Shown: positions 6,830 through 12,772, counted from the stretch's first letter. The stretch: 12,772 bases of DNA from Candidatus Helarchaeota archaeon (GCA_013375405.1 JABXJU010000119.1:1-12772); one strand, 5' to 3'. Program-made: numbers and translations. The notes: generated from the sequence alone by a model not told the origin.

Positions 6830-7021
6830 TTATATTGAGAGTATAATAGTTTCTAGTTGTTCAAGAATTCTTTTAATGAAGCCAACTGTGGAATCAAGTT
6901 CCATATTAGCCCCCTTTACAATTTCAATAACAAATTTTTCTGATTCACTTTTGATTTCCATCAAAGATTCGACAAATTTTTCTTGATTTTCCAAAGAGAG
7001 TTCAGAAAATTTTTTTGGCAT
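6830..7021 (-). CDS. Small helical protein downstream of the MglA/Arf-like GTPase
   Basis: A 63-aa product beginning MPKKFSELSLENQEKFVES. It is predicted to be almost all amphipathic helix: an N-terminal basic and polar part, heptad-like spacing of hydrophobics through FVESLMEI and FVIEIV, then a more hydrophobic end (VGFIKRILEQLETIILSI). It has no cysteines and no long membrane segment. It starts 12 nt after the GTPase stop, with AGAGGCG overlapping that stop codon at good spacing, so it is very probably translated from the same mRNA. No family is recognised. Position suggests a coiled-coil partner or regulator of the GTPase. The overlapping plus-strand reading frame has no comparable signal. 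Confidence 0.68.
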   Translation of the reverse strand: MPKKFSELSLENQEKFVESLMEIKSESEKFVIEIVKGANMELDSTVGFIKRILEQLETIILSI

Positions 7022-7033
7022 TATAATACGCCT

Positions 7034-7714
7034 CTATTTCCTAGTCCATCCCAATTTTTTAGCAAGGTCGATTAATAACACTCTTAATGCTTCTTGCGCT
7101 CCCCAACCCTCTACTGCAGAGGCATTCACAAACGGATATTTTTCAAAGGTGGTATCATAAAAAGCAATAGTCTTTTTAATAAAGCCAGCTTTACCTTTAT
7201 CAGTCTTAATGAGGTCTTGTTTATTACATAGAAAGACCTTCGGAATTGATTCAAGTTCTTTCCCTATGAAGGATTTTAACTCTTCATATGCATTAATTAT
7301 TTTTTGAATATTCGCGAAATCTAAGTGCAGCTGGAGTAGGGCACTATCAATAAAAAATAGGATTCCTTGCACTCCGATTGAAGTCGCTTGACGCAAGGGA
7401 TAAAAAATTTGTTGGCCACATGTATCGAATAAATTCACAATAATATCATTTTCTTTTGGATTGTAGTCCGCTTCTTGATGAAAAACAATTTCCTCCGTTT
7501 GATAATTAGGAGTCGCGATCAAGATTCCAAAGTTAGTATACATGGAAGTAGGAATCATTTGGTCCATTGCGAGATTCCAAGCGTCCTGCTCTTCCTTTGT
7601 TGGCATGCGCTGTTGTTCTCCAAGTAGATGACAATTTTTGACCAATACCTTTAATGTGGTTGTTTTTCCAACGCCACTAAGTCCTGATAATATAACTTTA
7701 ATAGAATATGTCAT
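7034..7714 (-). CDS. Arf/MglA-like small GTPase
   Basis: A 226-aa P-loop GTPase. G1 is GLSGVGKTT (11-19), G3 is DTCGQQ (97-101 with the catalytic-position Gln), G4 is NKQD (164-167) and G5 is NASA (197-200). Between G1 and G3 there are about 75 residues, longer than in Ras/Rab, including a charged region (LLGEQQRMPTKEEQDAWN) and TNFGILIA, where MglA-type proteins have their switch I strand. Its length and the LRQATSIGVQGILFFIDSA segment resemble MglA and Asgard Arf-like GTPases more than Rab. There is no C-terminal cysteine for prenylation and no N-terminal glycine for myristoylation, so membrane targeting would need a partner. It is divergent from the Rab-like gene across 184 bp and is followed by a 63-aa gene in an operon. 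Regulator and process are unknown; polarity or membrane organisation is the analogy from MglA/Arf. Confidence 0.86.
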   Translation of the reverse strand: MTYSIKVILSGLSGVGKTTTLKVLVKNCHLLGEQQRMPTKEEQDAWNLAMDQMIPTSMYTNFGILIATPNYQTEEIVFHQEADYNPKENDIIVNLFDTCGQQIFYPLRQATSIGVQGILFFIDSALLQLHLDFANIQKIINAYEELKSFIGKELESIPKVFLCNKQDLIKTDKGKAGFIKKTIAFYDTTFEKYPFVNASAVEGWGAQEALRVLLIDLAKKLGWTRK

Positions 7715-7811
7715 GTCGGTTTTATCCTCAGTTGAGAATTTTCCTCTGATTTTTTAATCTTGATCGAGAAAGATCAGCAATAAACAATTCATTAGTACGA
7801 ATATATCAAGC

Positions 7812-7826
7812 GTGGAAATTTATATG
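7812..7826 (+). promoter_or_regulatory. Archaeal promoter (BRE + TATA) of the Rab-like/longin operon
   Basis: GTGGAAA (7812-7818) followed by TTTATATG (7819-7826) matches the archaeal BRE-TATA arrangement. Transcription would start near 7850, giving a leader of about 50 nt to ATG 7899. This lies in the 184-bp divergent spacer 7715-7898; the minus-strand GTPase must also be expressed from here, but its element is less clear. Confidence 0.55.
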
Positions 7827-7898
7827 TTTTATCTATTTAAAAAAAAGCAAAGATAAAATAATTAAGTTTTTATTGAGGGGTTCAGAATTGAAAAGTGA

Positions 7899-8492
7899 AT
7901 GAGTAAACCTAAATTCACGTTTAAATTGGTACTACTCGGGGATCAAGCTGTAGGGAAGACATCTCTCGTGCTTCGCTTTGTTAATCATACATTTAGTGAG
8001 CACTATATATCTACCATTGGCGCTGATTTCTTGATAAAAGATTTAGAGTTATTAGGAGCGCCAATCAGACTTATGATTTGGGATCTCGGCGGACAGGAGC
8101 AATGGGAGGGAGTTCGAGCGCGTTATATGCAAGGTTCAGATGGAGTCATTCTGGTTTTCGATGTTAGCCGAAAACAAAACATAGAATACTATATATTTAA
8201 CTGGATAAAGGAGATCAAGGAGTTTATTGGAGAAAAAGCGCCTCTGATAATAGTTGGTAATAAAATGGATCTAAAACCACAGATAGATCTTTCGAAAACA
8301 GAGAAATTTATTAAAGATTTAAACTATCCCTATGTTGAGACAAGTGCAAAAACTGGAGATCGCGTTGAGGGAATGTTCCAAAGAATAACTGCAGGAATAG
8401 TCGTAGATAAAGCAGAGTATATAAAACGTATCAAAGGATTGGAAGATACGGATATTTCCGATATTTTCACTAAAATCAGGGAGAGAACATAA
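7899..8492 (+). CDS. Rab/Ras-like small GTPase (eukaryotic-type)
   Basis: A 197-aa GTPase with the complete Ras-superfamily motif set: GDQAVGKTS (14-22), STIGADF with the switch I Thr (39), WDLGGQE with the catalytic-position Gln (61-67), GNKMD (120-124) and TSAK (148-151). The TIGADF and WDLGGQE motifs, with Rab-like spacing, place it in the Rab/Ras group rather than Arf or MglA. The C-terminus ends IRERT with no cysteine, so it is not prenylated like eukaryotic Rabs. ATG 7899 follows a consensus promoter; a GAGGGG at 7875-7880 is rather distant and the nearer AGTGA is weak. The longin-like gene starts 1 nt after the stop, so translation is probably coupled. It is inferred to switch on a membrane or trafficking-like process, with the longin protein as candidate effector or exchange factor. 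Confidence 0.92.
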   Translation: MSKPKFTFKLVLLGDQAVGKTSLVLRFVNHTFSEHYISTIGADFLIKDLELLGAPIRLMIWDLGGQEQWEGVRARYMQGSDGVILVFDVSRKQNIEYYIFNWIKEIKEFIGEKAPLIIVGNKMDLKPQIDLSKTEKFIKDLNYPYVETSAKTGDRVEGMFQRITAGIVVDKAEYIKRIKGLEDTDISDIFTKIRERT

Positions 8493-8493
8493 A

Positions 8494-9006
8494 ATGATTC
8501 ATCATGTGTGGTTAATTAATCGAGCCGGTGTTTGTATCTTGGATCGGAATTATACTGGTTTTAGAGTGAATAGGCAATTATTTTCCGGCTTTCTAACTGC
8601 ACTAAATAATTTTGCATTACAGCTCAATCAAAATCTGGATTCGTTGAGCATGGGAGAGATAACCATCTATTATGAACTGGACGGCAATTTAATTGTAGCA
8701 ATAGCAGTGGACCGTGATGATAACGATCAAGAAATCCGTCGGAAGATACGAGCAATTAGAGAAGAATTTCAATTGAAATATGGGAATATTCTAGAAGATT
8801 GGGACGGAAATCTCAATTATTTTGATTCTTTTGTTAAAGATTTTGATCGTATTTTAATGCTTGATTGGAATTTTGACTATGATCTTCGAATTAAATCAAA
8901 ATCGATGAAGCCCGATTATCCTACGAAAAATGTTATAAATATAAGCCAACGTGGTATAGATTTGTTTGAGGCATTGCGGGAAAAAGGCGTAAAATCAGAG
9001 GAATAA
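8494..9006 (+). CDS. Longin-like (profilin-fold) protein paired with the Rab-like GTPase
   Basis: A 170-aa product with the longin-domain layout. It opens with a beta hairpin, HHVWLINRAGVCILDRNY (3-20), very like sedlin/adaptin starts. A long helix follows (about 26-45), then strands SMGEITIYYELDGN and LIVAIAVDRDD, and two C-terminal helices (79-98 and 107-122). After residue 125 a tail (DYDLRIKSKSMKPDYP) leads to a final helix. Longin and roadblock proteins act as platforms or exchange factors for small GTPases in eukaryotes (TRAPP, Mon1-Ccz1) and occur in Asgards. The 1-nt spacing to the GTPase gene supports a direct functional pair. The assignment rests on fold pattern and context, not an identity match; a roadblock or profilin relation is the alternative. 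The gene ends 5 bp from the convergent small gene. Confidence 0.68.
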   Translation: MIHHVWLINRAGVCILDRNYTGFRVNRQLFSGFLTALNNFALQLNQNLDSLSMGEITIYYELDGNLIVAIAVDRDDNDQEIRRKIRAIREEFQLKYGNILEDWDGNLNYFDSFVKDFDRILMLDWNFDYDLRIKSKSMKPDYPTKNVINISQRGIDLFEALREKGVKSEE

Positions 9007-9011
9007 GTGGG

Positions 9012-9191
9012 CTATTTTAGTTTTCTATACATGTTTTTAGATATTCGAGCAATTTTTCCAGAAGTATTAAATTGGTTTAAGATGTTCCGCGCTTCTCTCT
9101 TGTCTTCTTCATCCATTCCTAATAATTCCATAAGTTGGATTAAGGAGAATTCAGAACTCAGTTCATCCTTTATTTTATCCCATAAACCCAT
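9012..9191 (-). CDS. Small protein, possible winged-helix fragment
   Basis: A 59-aa product from ATG 9191 (MGLWDKIKDELSSEF). AAGGTG lies 6 nt upstream, which favours this start over an in-frame GTG at 9200. The second half, LLGMDEEDKREARNILNQF followed by SGKIARISKNMYRKL, has the helix-turn-helix plus basic wing look of small archaeal winged-helix proteins, but it is short. No family is recognised. It is convergent with the longin gene, 5 bp apart, and could be a DNA-binding regulator or another small partner of the GTPase island. The plus-strand frame over the same bases lacks a ribosome-binding site. Confidence 0.58.
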   Translation of the reverse strand: MGLWDKIKDELSSEFSLIQLMELLGMDEEDKREARNILNQFNTSGKIARISKNMYRKLK

Positions 9192-9342
9192 GAAAAACAC
9201 CTTCTAATACTAACACATTCTAATAAAAAGATAAAAAAGCTTAGGGTAAAAATGTATTCTACAAGTTTAGAAAACGAATTTTTGATTTAATTTATTGATA
9301 GATATAACTTCATACTGTTATTTTATAAGAAGGTTCGTTCAA

Positions 9343-10878
9343 ATGAGAAAAGAATTAGTAGTTGTAATAGATGCAGGAACGACAGGACTACGGACAATGA
9401 TATTTGATTCAGATGGAAATGAAATAGGCAGAAATTATCAAGAATATGAAAGTTTTTTTCCAAAACCAGCTTGGGTAGAGCAAAGTGCAGACGATTGGTG
9501 GCGGGCTGTCTGTAAGACTGCAAAAAATGTTCTCCAAAAAACTCAGATAAATGCGTCAGATATTATAGGAATAAGTGTCACAAATCAACGGGAGACTATT
9601 GTTCCGGTAAATGAGATAGGAAATCCATTGAGAAGAGCATTAGTTTGGCAAGATCGACGAACTATTCCAGAATGTGAGCATATTAAAGAAATTCTTGGAA
9701 ATGAGAAGATCTATGAAGTCACAGGACTTACAATTGATCCATATTTTTCAGCTTCTAAAATTCTTTTTATTAAACAGCATGAATCCGATATTTTTTCGCG
9801 AACCCATAAGTTTTTACTAGTTCATGATTTTATAGAAATGAAATTTAGTGGTAAATTCATCACAGACTGGTCCAATGCATCCAGAACAATGCTATTTGAT
9901 ATTGAAACGCATGAATGGAGCAGAGAAATTTGTGACAAATTAGAGATTCCTGTTGAAAAGATGCCTAAATCCTATCCATCGGGACATATTATTGGAGAAG
10001 TGACGAAAAAGGCGGCTGAAGATACTGGATTTGTAGAGGGAACTCTTATTATTAGTGGGGCTGGAGATCAGCAAGCAGGGGCGTTGGGATTAGGAGTAGT
10101 TAGTCCAGGACGGTTATCTTGTACGACTGGGACTGGTACCTTTCTCTTAGCATTTTTGAATAAACCACTCCGAGATTCGCAAAAAAGGGTGCTATGTAGC
10201 TGCCATGCAGTTCCAGAAGCGTGGATTATGGAGGCATCAATGTTTACAACAGGATCTCTCTATCGCTGGTTTAGAGATCAAATGAGCCAATATGAAAAAT
10301 TCAAAGCTGAACAGCAAGGGATAGATCCATATGAGTTATTAAACGAAGAAGCCGCACAGGCGCCTCCTGGAGCAAATAAAATCATTATTATCCCACATTT
10401 TGCGGGTGCAGGTGCGCCACATTGGAATCCCTATAGTCGCGGCATTATTGCAGGACTCGCCCTTGGACACACTCGAAATGATGTTATAAGAGCGATTATG
10501 GAAAGTATTTGCTTTGAAATCAAAAAAAATATCTTGGTTATGCGAGATATGAACATTCAAACTACTGAAATGCGTGTTACCGGGGGAATGACACGAAGTA
10601 GGATCTTCAATCAAATACAAGCAGATGTATATGGAACTAAGGTCTTACTTAGTTCAACAGAAGAAGCTACTGCCCTCGGTACAGCAATGTTAGTGTTAAA
10701 AGGCACTAAAATTTATAAAAGTTATGAGGAAATAGCAGAAAATCTCGTAAAGATCAGGGAAACTCTAACTCCAGAGTCCGCAAATCAAGAAAAATATAAT
10801 AAAATCTTTGATTTATCTGTAAAGATCTACGAAGCGCTTCACCAAAATAATATTTTTCGGGAACTCAACGAATTATAA
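9343..10878 (+). CDS. glpK: Glycerol kinase (FGGY family)
   Basis: A 511-aa FGGY kinase, expected to convert glycerol and ATP to sn-glycerol 3-phosphate in the cytosol. The N-terminal ATP loop is IDAGTTGLR with D10. NQRET gives R83 and E84; VWQDRRT has the Trp at 102; IDPYFS gives Y134; and GAGDQQAG gives D242. These fall on or within three residues of the E. coli GlpK glycerol-binding and catalytic positions (R83, E84, W103, Y135, D245), which favours glycerol over xylulose or other sugars. TDWSNASRTMLF and APHWNPYSRGIIAGL are also glycerol-kinase-like. GGMTRS replaces the usual GGA/DGG stretch near the C-terminal ATP site. ATG 9343 has AGAAGGT at 9328-9334; an upstream TTG would add 16 residues without support. 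It is a single-gene unit, with a T-rich terminator downstream. Confidence 0.82.
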   Translation: MRKELVVVIDAGTTGLRTMIFDSDGNEIGRNYQEYESFFPKPAWVEQSADDWWRAVCKTAKNVLQKTQINASDIIGISVTNQRETIVPVNEIGNPLRRALVWQDRRTIPECEHIKEILGNEKIYEVTGLTIDPYFSASKILFIKQHESDIFSRTHKFLLVHDFIEMKFSGKFITDWSNASRTMLFDIETHEWSREICDKLEIPVEKMPKSYPSGHIIGEVTKKAAEDTGFVEGTLIISGAGDQQAGALGLGVVSPGRLSCTTGTGTFLLAFLNKPLRDSQKRVLCSCHAVPEAWIMEASMFTTGSLYRWFRDQMSQYEKFKAEQQGIDPYELLNEEAAQAPPGANKIIIIPHFAGAGAPHWNPYSRGIIAGLALGHTRNDVIRAIMESICFEIKKNILVMRDMNIQTTEMRVTGGMTRSRIFNQIQADVYGTKVLLSSTEEATALGTAMLVLKGTKIYKSYEEIAENLVKIRETLTPESANQEKYNKIFDLSVKIYEALHQNNIFRELNEL

Positions 10879-10895
10879 GTTCCAAACAAGATCTT

Positions 10896-11285
10896 TCATA
10901 ATTTTTTAATTTTTTTAATAAACATCAGAGGAAATTCTAGTTCCTCTACATATTTCATGCCTAAATAAACTTGATAATTTCCATATTGGGAAATAACTTC
11001 TAATTCGAGTTTATCACCCGATAAAACAGAATAATCATATGAATGCTCGAAGTTACGAAGATTGTTTTCGTTAATTTTGACATTAATTTGTTTAATAAAG
11101 GGTTGTATTGTCATAGTTTTTTCAATAGTTTCTTTTACAATTGGAACCACCGATTTTATGATAGGAATTCCATTAAATTGGTGAAATATTGCCCCTAACG
11201 TAATTGCACCCTCAAATACTGCGCGGTCCCTATCCGTAACCTCGTTTCCAAAATAACCTTTAGCAATTTCTTCAATCTTTTCCAT
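10896..11285 (-). CDS. mptD: Archaeal dihydroneopterin aldolase, methanopterin biosynthesis (MptD)
   Basis: A 129-aa protein of the archaeal MptD type (formerly DUF381). It cleaves 7,8-dihydroneopterin to 6-hydroxymethyl-dihydropterin and glycolaldehyde in tetrahydromethanopterin synthesis. The recognisable block is TDRDRAVFEGAITLGAIFHQF (17-37) followed by NGIPI; later IQPFIKQINVKIN, SYDYSVLSGDKLELEV and KYVEELEFPLMFI match the rest of the family, and the length fits. ATG 11285 has AGAG 9 nt upstream; GTG 11291 would add two residues with the site too close. It is divergent from the DUF447 gene, 73 bp apart. It supplies the C1 carrier for the Wood-Ljungdahl branch that would work with the reductase at the left end. 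Bacterial FolB is unrelated in sequence. Confidence 0.8.
   Translation of the reverse strand: MEKIEEIAKGYFGNEVTDRDRAVFEGAITLGAIFHQFNGIPIIKSVVPIVKETIEKTMTIQPFIKQINVKINENNLRNFEHSYDYSVLSGDKLELEVISQYGNYQVYLGMKYVEELEFPLMFIKKIKKL
10902..10916 (+). terminator. T-rich terminator of the glycerol kinase gene
   Basis: Two T-tracts (T6 and T7, separated by AA) begin 24 nt after the glycerol kinase stop. Archaeal RNA polymerase terminates at such U-rich stretches. On the other strand the same bases are the lysine codons at the end of mptD. Confidence 0.45.
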
Positions 11286-11320
11286 ATTCACACGCTCTAT
11301 TGATAAAAAGATTTAATCAT

Positions 11321-11330
11321 TATCATATAC
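11321..11330 (-). promoter_or_regulatory. Probable TATA element of mptD in a divergent promoter region
   Basis: On the minus strand GTATATGATA, preceded by the A-rich TTAAAAAGT, lies about 40 nt before ATG 11285. The predicted transcript start is near 11297. The divergent DUF447 gene must also be transcribed from this 73-bp spacer, possibly from TTTAAT at about 11311-11316. Confidence 0.4.
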
Positions 11331-11358
11331 ACTTTTTAACATAAAAAGTTCGTATGGG

Positions 11359-11991
11359 GTGTTAAAAATCGCTATCTTAGCAAAATTAAATTTGACTCCT
11401 AATTATATCTATGAAACTATTGTGACCACTTATAATAAAAAAGATAAAACACCAAATGCCGCCCCTATGGGTATTAAAATACTTGATGACCAAAATATTG
11501 TAATTTCACCCTTTCTCTCGACACAGACTCATAAAAATATTGAAAAATATGGCTGTGCTGTGATTAATTTCATCTATGATTTAGAGATTTTTTTCGAGAG
11601 TACATTTAATAAAAAAAGATCCAAGTTACCATTAACCCTCTTTGAAAATGCCACCAATGTGGATGCACCACGGTTAAAAGAAGCCATTGCGCATATCGAA
11701 ATTCGTGTTCGTGAAGTTCAGAAGGATTCAGAGCGTTCGAATTTTTTTGGGGAAATCGTTGCTTGTGACTTTTCAACTATCCCTTTTCATCCGCTCAATC
11801 GAGGATATAACCTTGTCCTAGAATCGATGGTCCATGCCACCCGAATTATTACGTTTAAAAAAGATACAGAAAAAGTCAAAAATCTGATAAACTTGATTGA
11901 ACATTACCGAAAATTAGTAAAAAAGGTCGCACCTACTGGAAAGTTCGTGAATCTTATGGACAAAATCCAAAATATAATAAAAAAAGGTTAA
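11359..11991 (+). CDS. DUF447 family protein (FMN-binding split-barrel type)
   Basis: A 210-aa product. The signature YETIVTTYNKKDKTPNAAPMG (18-38), followed by ILDDQNIVISPFLSTQTHKNI and GCAVINF, is that of the archaeal DUF447 family, which has a flavin-reductase-like split beta-barrel. The second half (HIEIRVREVQ, FFGEIVACD, LNRGYNLVLESMVHATRI) completes the barrel and helical tail. A flavin-dependent reaction is expected, but none can be named. DUF447 genes often accompany methanopterin-dependent metabolism as far as I recall, and here the gene is divergent from mptD, so a role in pterin cofactor synthesis is a reasonable inference. The GTG start at 11359 is the first in-frame start after TATGGG; no well-placed Shine-Dalgarno is seen, so the start is uncertain. 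Its stop codon overlaps the convergent gene's stop by three bases. Confidence 0.78.
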   Translation: MLKIAILAKLNLTPNYIYETIVTTYNKKDKTPNAAPMGIKILDDQNIVISPFLSTQTHKNIEKYGCAVINFIYDLEIFFESTFNKKRSKLPLTLFENATNVDAPRLKEAIAHIEIRVREVQKDSERSNFFGEIVACDFSTIPFHPLNRGYNLVLESMVHATRIITFKKDTEKVKNLINLIEHYRKLVKKVAPTGKFVNLMDKIQNIIKKG

Positions 11992-12758
11992 GGAACTAAG
12001 TTAGTAGATTTACATCTTGGGCAAACAAATACGCCAGGCTCCTTTACTGTGAATCGATGGTTGCACGTTGGGCAATAATACGAGAGCTTAAGAGGTTTAT
12101 TGCAAATAGGACAGTCAACTTTTGCATATTCTGTTAAGCCGAACCATTTTACACAAGTAAGGCAGTAAAAAGTGAAGTGAACTACTTTTGGCAATAATTT
12201 CTCAACTTCATCTGCGGGTTTGGCTTCTTTTTTAGGTACTTCCCGAGTGATGGTTGGTTCTTCCGTCACCTCTAGGGCAACCTCAGGTTCTTCTGCGAGC
12301 GTTTTTTCCTCAACCATGAAGAATCTTAGGCCCATTTTTTCCGCAGCTTCCTTAGATTTTTCTTTTAAAGCTTCTTCAAGCCTTAATTTATCTTTCGCTC
12401 GTATTTCTGCTACATCTTTTGGTTCTGCTGGTCTTTCAACCGCTAGTGTTGGCCGGGGGCGTGACGGTGCTCGTGGCTTCGGCTTCCGTTTCCGAATAGC
12501 TATCGTACCAATCGAAACCACGGCAAGACCCACTATAATTAAAATAATTATAAGGATGAAATCAGGGCCAGAGGGTGGACCACCTCCAGTAACAGTGGCC
12601 GTCTGATTCGTGGAAGCTGAACCGATGTTCCCAGCAGCATCTATGGGTATAATCGAATAATTATATGTACCTGGGCTCAAATTTAAATCTGTATAATTGG
12701 TTAAAGTGGTATTTGCTATAACGAGACCATTTCGATAGATAAAATAAGTTACTGTTGT
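11988..12758 (-). CDS. Membrane-anchored surface protein with FN3/Ig-like domain and cytoplasmic zinc ribbons, N-terminus missing
   Basis: The frame is open to the contig end, and 256 C-terminal residues are visible. The first 55 (VTYFIYRNG, then NYTDLNLSPGTYNYSI, IPIDAAGNIG) are the end of a fibronectin-III or Ig-like domain typical of archaeal extracellular repeat proteins. A GGGPPSGP linker leads to one transmembrane helix (about 67-88), followed at once by RKRKPKPR, a positive stop-transfer that places the C-terminus in the cytoplasm. A charged helical linker of about 90 residues follows (AEIRAKDKLRLEEALKEK, then an E/P-rich stretch). The end holds four CxxC pairs at 199/202, 216/219, 229/232 and 246/249, arranged as two zinc ribbons. 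It may link a surface domain to cytosolic zinc-ribbon contacts. A TTG at 12680 is an internal codon, not a start. The partner is unknown. Confidence 0.8.
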   Translation of the reverse strand, partial: TTVTYFIYRNGLVIANTTLTNYTDLNLSPGTYNYSIIPIDAAGNIGSASTNQTATVTGGGPPSGPDFILIIILIIVGLAVVSIGTIAIRKRKPKPRAPSRPRPTLAVERPAEPKDVAEIRAKDKLRLEEALKEKSKEAAEKMGLRFFMVEEKTLAEEPEVALEVTEEPTITREVPKKEAKPADEVEKLLPKVVHFTFYCLTCVKWFGLTEYAKVDCPICNKPLKLSYYCPTCNHRFTVKEPGVFVCPRCKSTNLVP

Positions 12759-12772
12759 AGATCGGAAGAGCA
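12759..12772. other. Illumina TruSeq adapter remnant at contig end
   Basis: AGATCGGAAGAGCA is identical to the first 14 bases of the standard TruSeq read-1 adapter. It sits exactly at the end of the window, so it is untrimmed library sequence and not genomic. True sequence ends at 12758. Confidence 0.93.

Noticed and set aside
6517..6986. Plus-strand frames over the end of the radical SAM gene and over the 63-aa gene
   Set aside because: The first lies inside the conserved enzyme; the second lacks a ribosome-binding site, while the minus-strand 63-aa gene has one overlapping the GTPase stop.
7761..7776. TGATC-GAGAAA-GATCA hairpin in the divergent GTPase spacer
   Set aside because: A 5-bp stem is expected by chance in AT-rich DNA and shows no relation to the TATA element or a T-tract.
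9007..9207. Plus-strand 66-aa open frame after the longin gene
   Set aside because: It is antisense to the small gene with AAGGTG before ATG 9191, and its product is hydrophobic low-complexity with no start signal.

Overview
The window looks like a metagenomic contig from an Asgard archaeon that carries a methyl/alkyl-coenzyme M reductase, most likely of the Helarchaeota type. Three things point there. The left end encodes the C-terminus of an McrB-like subunit and a complete McrG-like subunit. The middle encodes a Ras/Rab-like GTPase, a longin-like protein and an Arf/MglA-like GTPase, which are eukaryotic-signature families typical of Asgards. The right end carries archaeal dihydroneopterin aldolase (MptD), a tetrahydromethanopterin gene. 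The DNA is AT-rich, with short spacers and archaeal TATA and Shine-Dalgarno signals. Taxonomy is inferred from gene content; no phylogeny was run.

Layout. 1-2333 (+): mcrB 3' end, mcrG with an unusual charged N-terminal tail, then a seven-bladed WD40 protein. 2431-4372 (-): a J-domain-less DnaJ-zinc-finger (SSUH2-like) protein followed by a QueG/RdhA-like double [4Fe-4S] protein. 4555-5232 (-): a seven-helix membrane protein, divergent from a B12-binding radical SAM enzyme at 5303-6793 (+), with a perfect inverted repeat between them. 6830-9191: a GTPase island made of an MglA/Arf-like GTPase plus a 63-aa helical protein (-), divergent from a Rab-like GTPase plus longin protein (+), and closed by a small putative winged-helix protein (-). 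9343-10878 (+): glycerol kinase. 10896-11285 (-): mptD, divergent from a DUF447 flavin-type split-barrel gene at 11359-11991 (+). 11988-12758 (-): the C-terminal part of a membrane-anchored surface protein with a cytoplasmic double zinc ribbon, open at the contig end.

How the genes may work together. McrB/McrG belong to the F430 enzyme that forms or activates alkyl-CoM. MptD, and possibly DUF447, make the C1 carrier tetrahydromethanopterin needed to process the resulting C1 units. The B12 radical SAM and QueG-like proteins add two enzymes of families that commonly use corrinoid. The GTPase/longin island is a separate signalling or membrane-organisation module. No tRNA, rRNA, CRISPR array, insertion sequence or spacer above 300 bp was seen.

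Quality. The last 14 bases match an Illumina TruSeq adapter, and the first 20 bases contain an apparent one-base deletion in mcrB. Both ends should be treated as unreliable.
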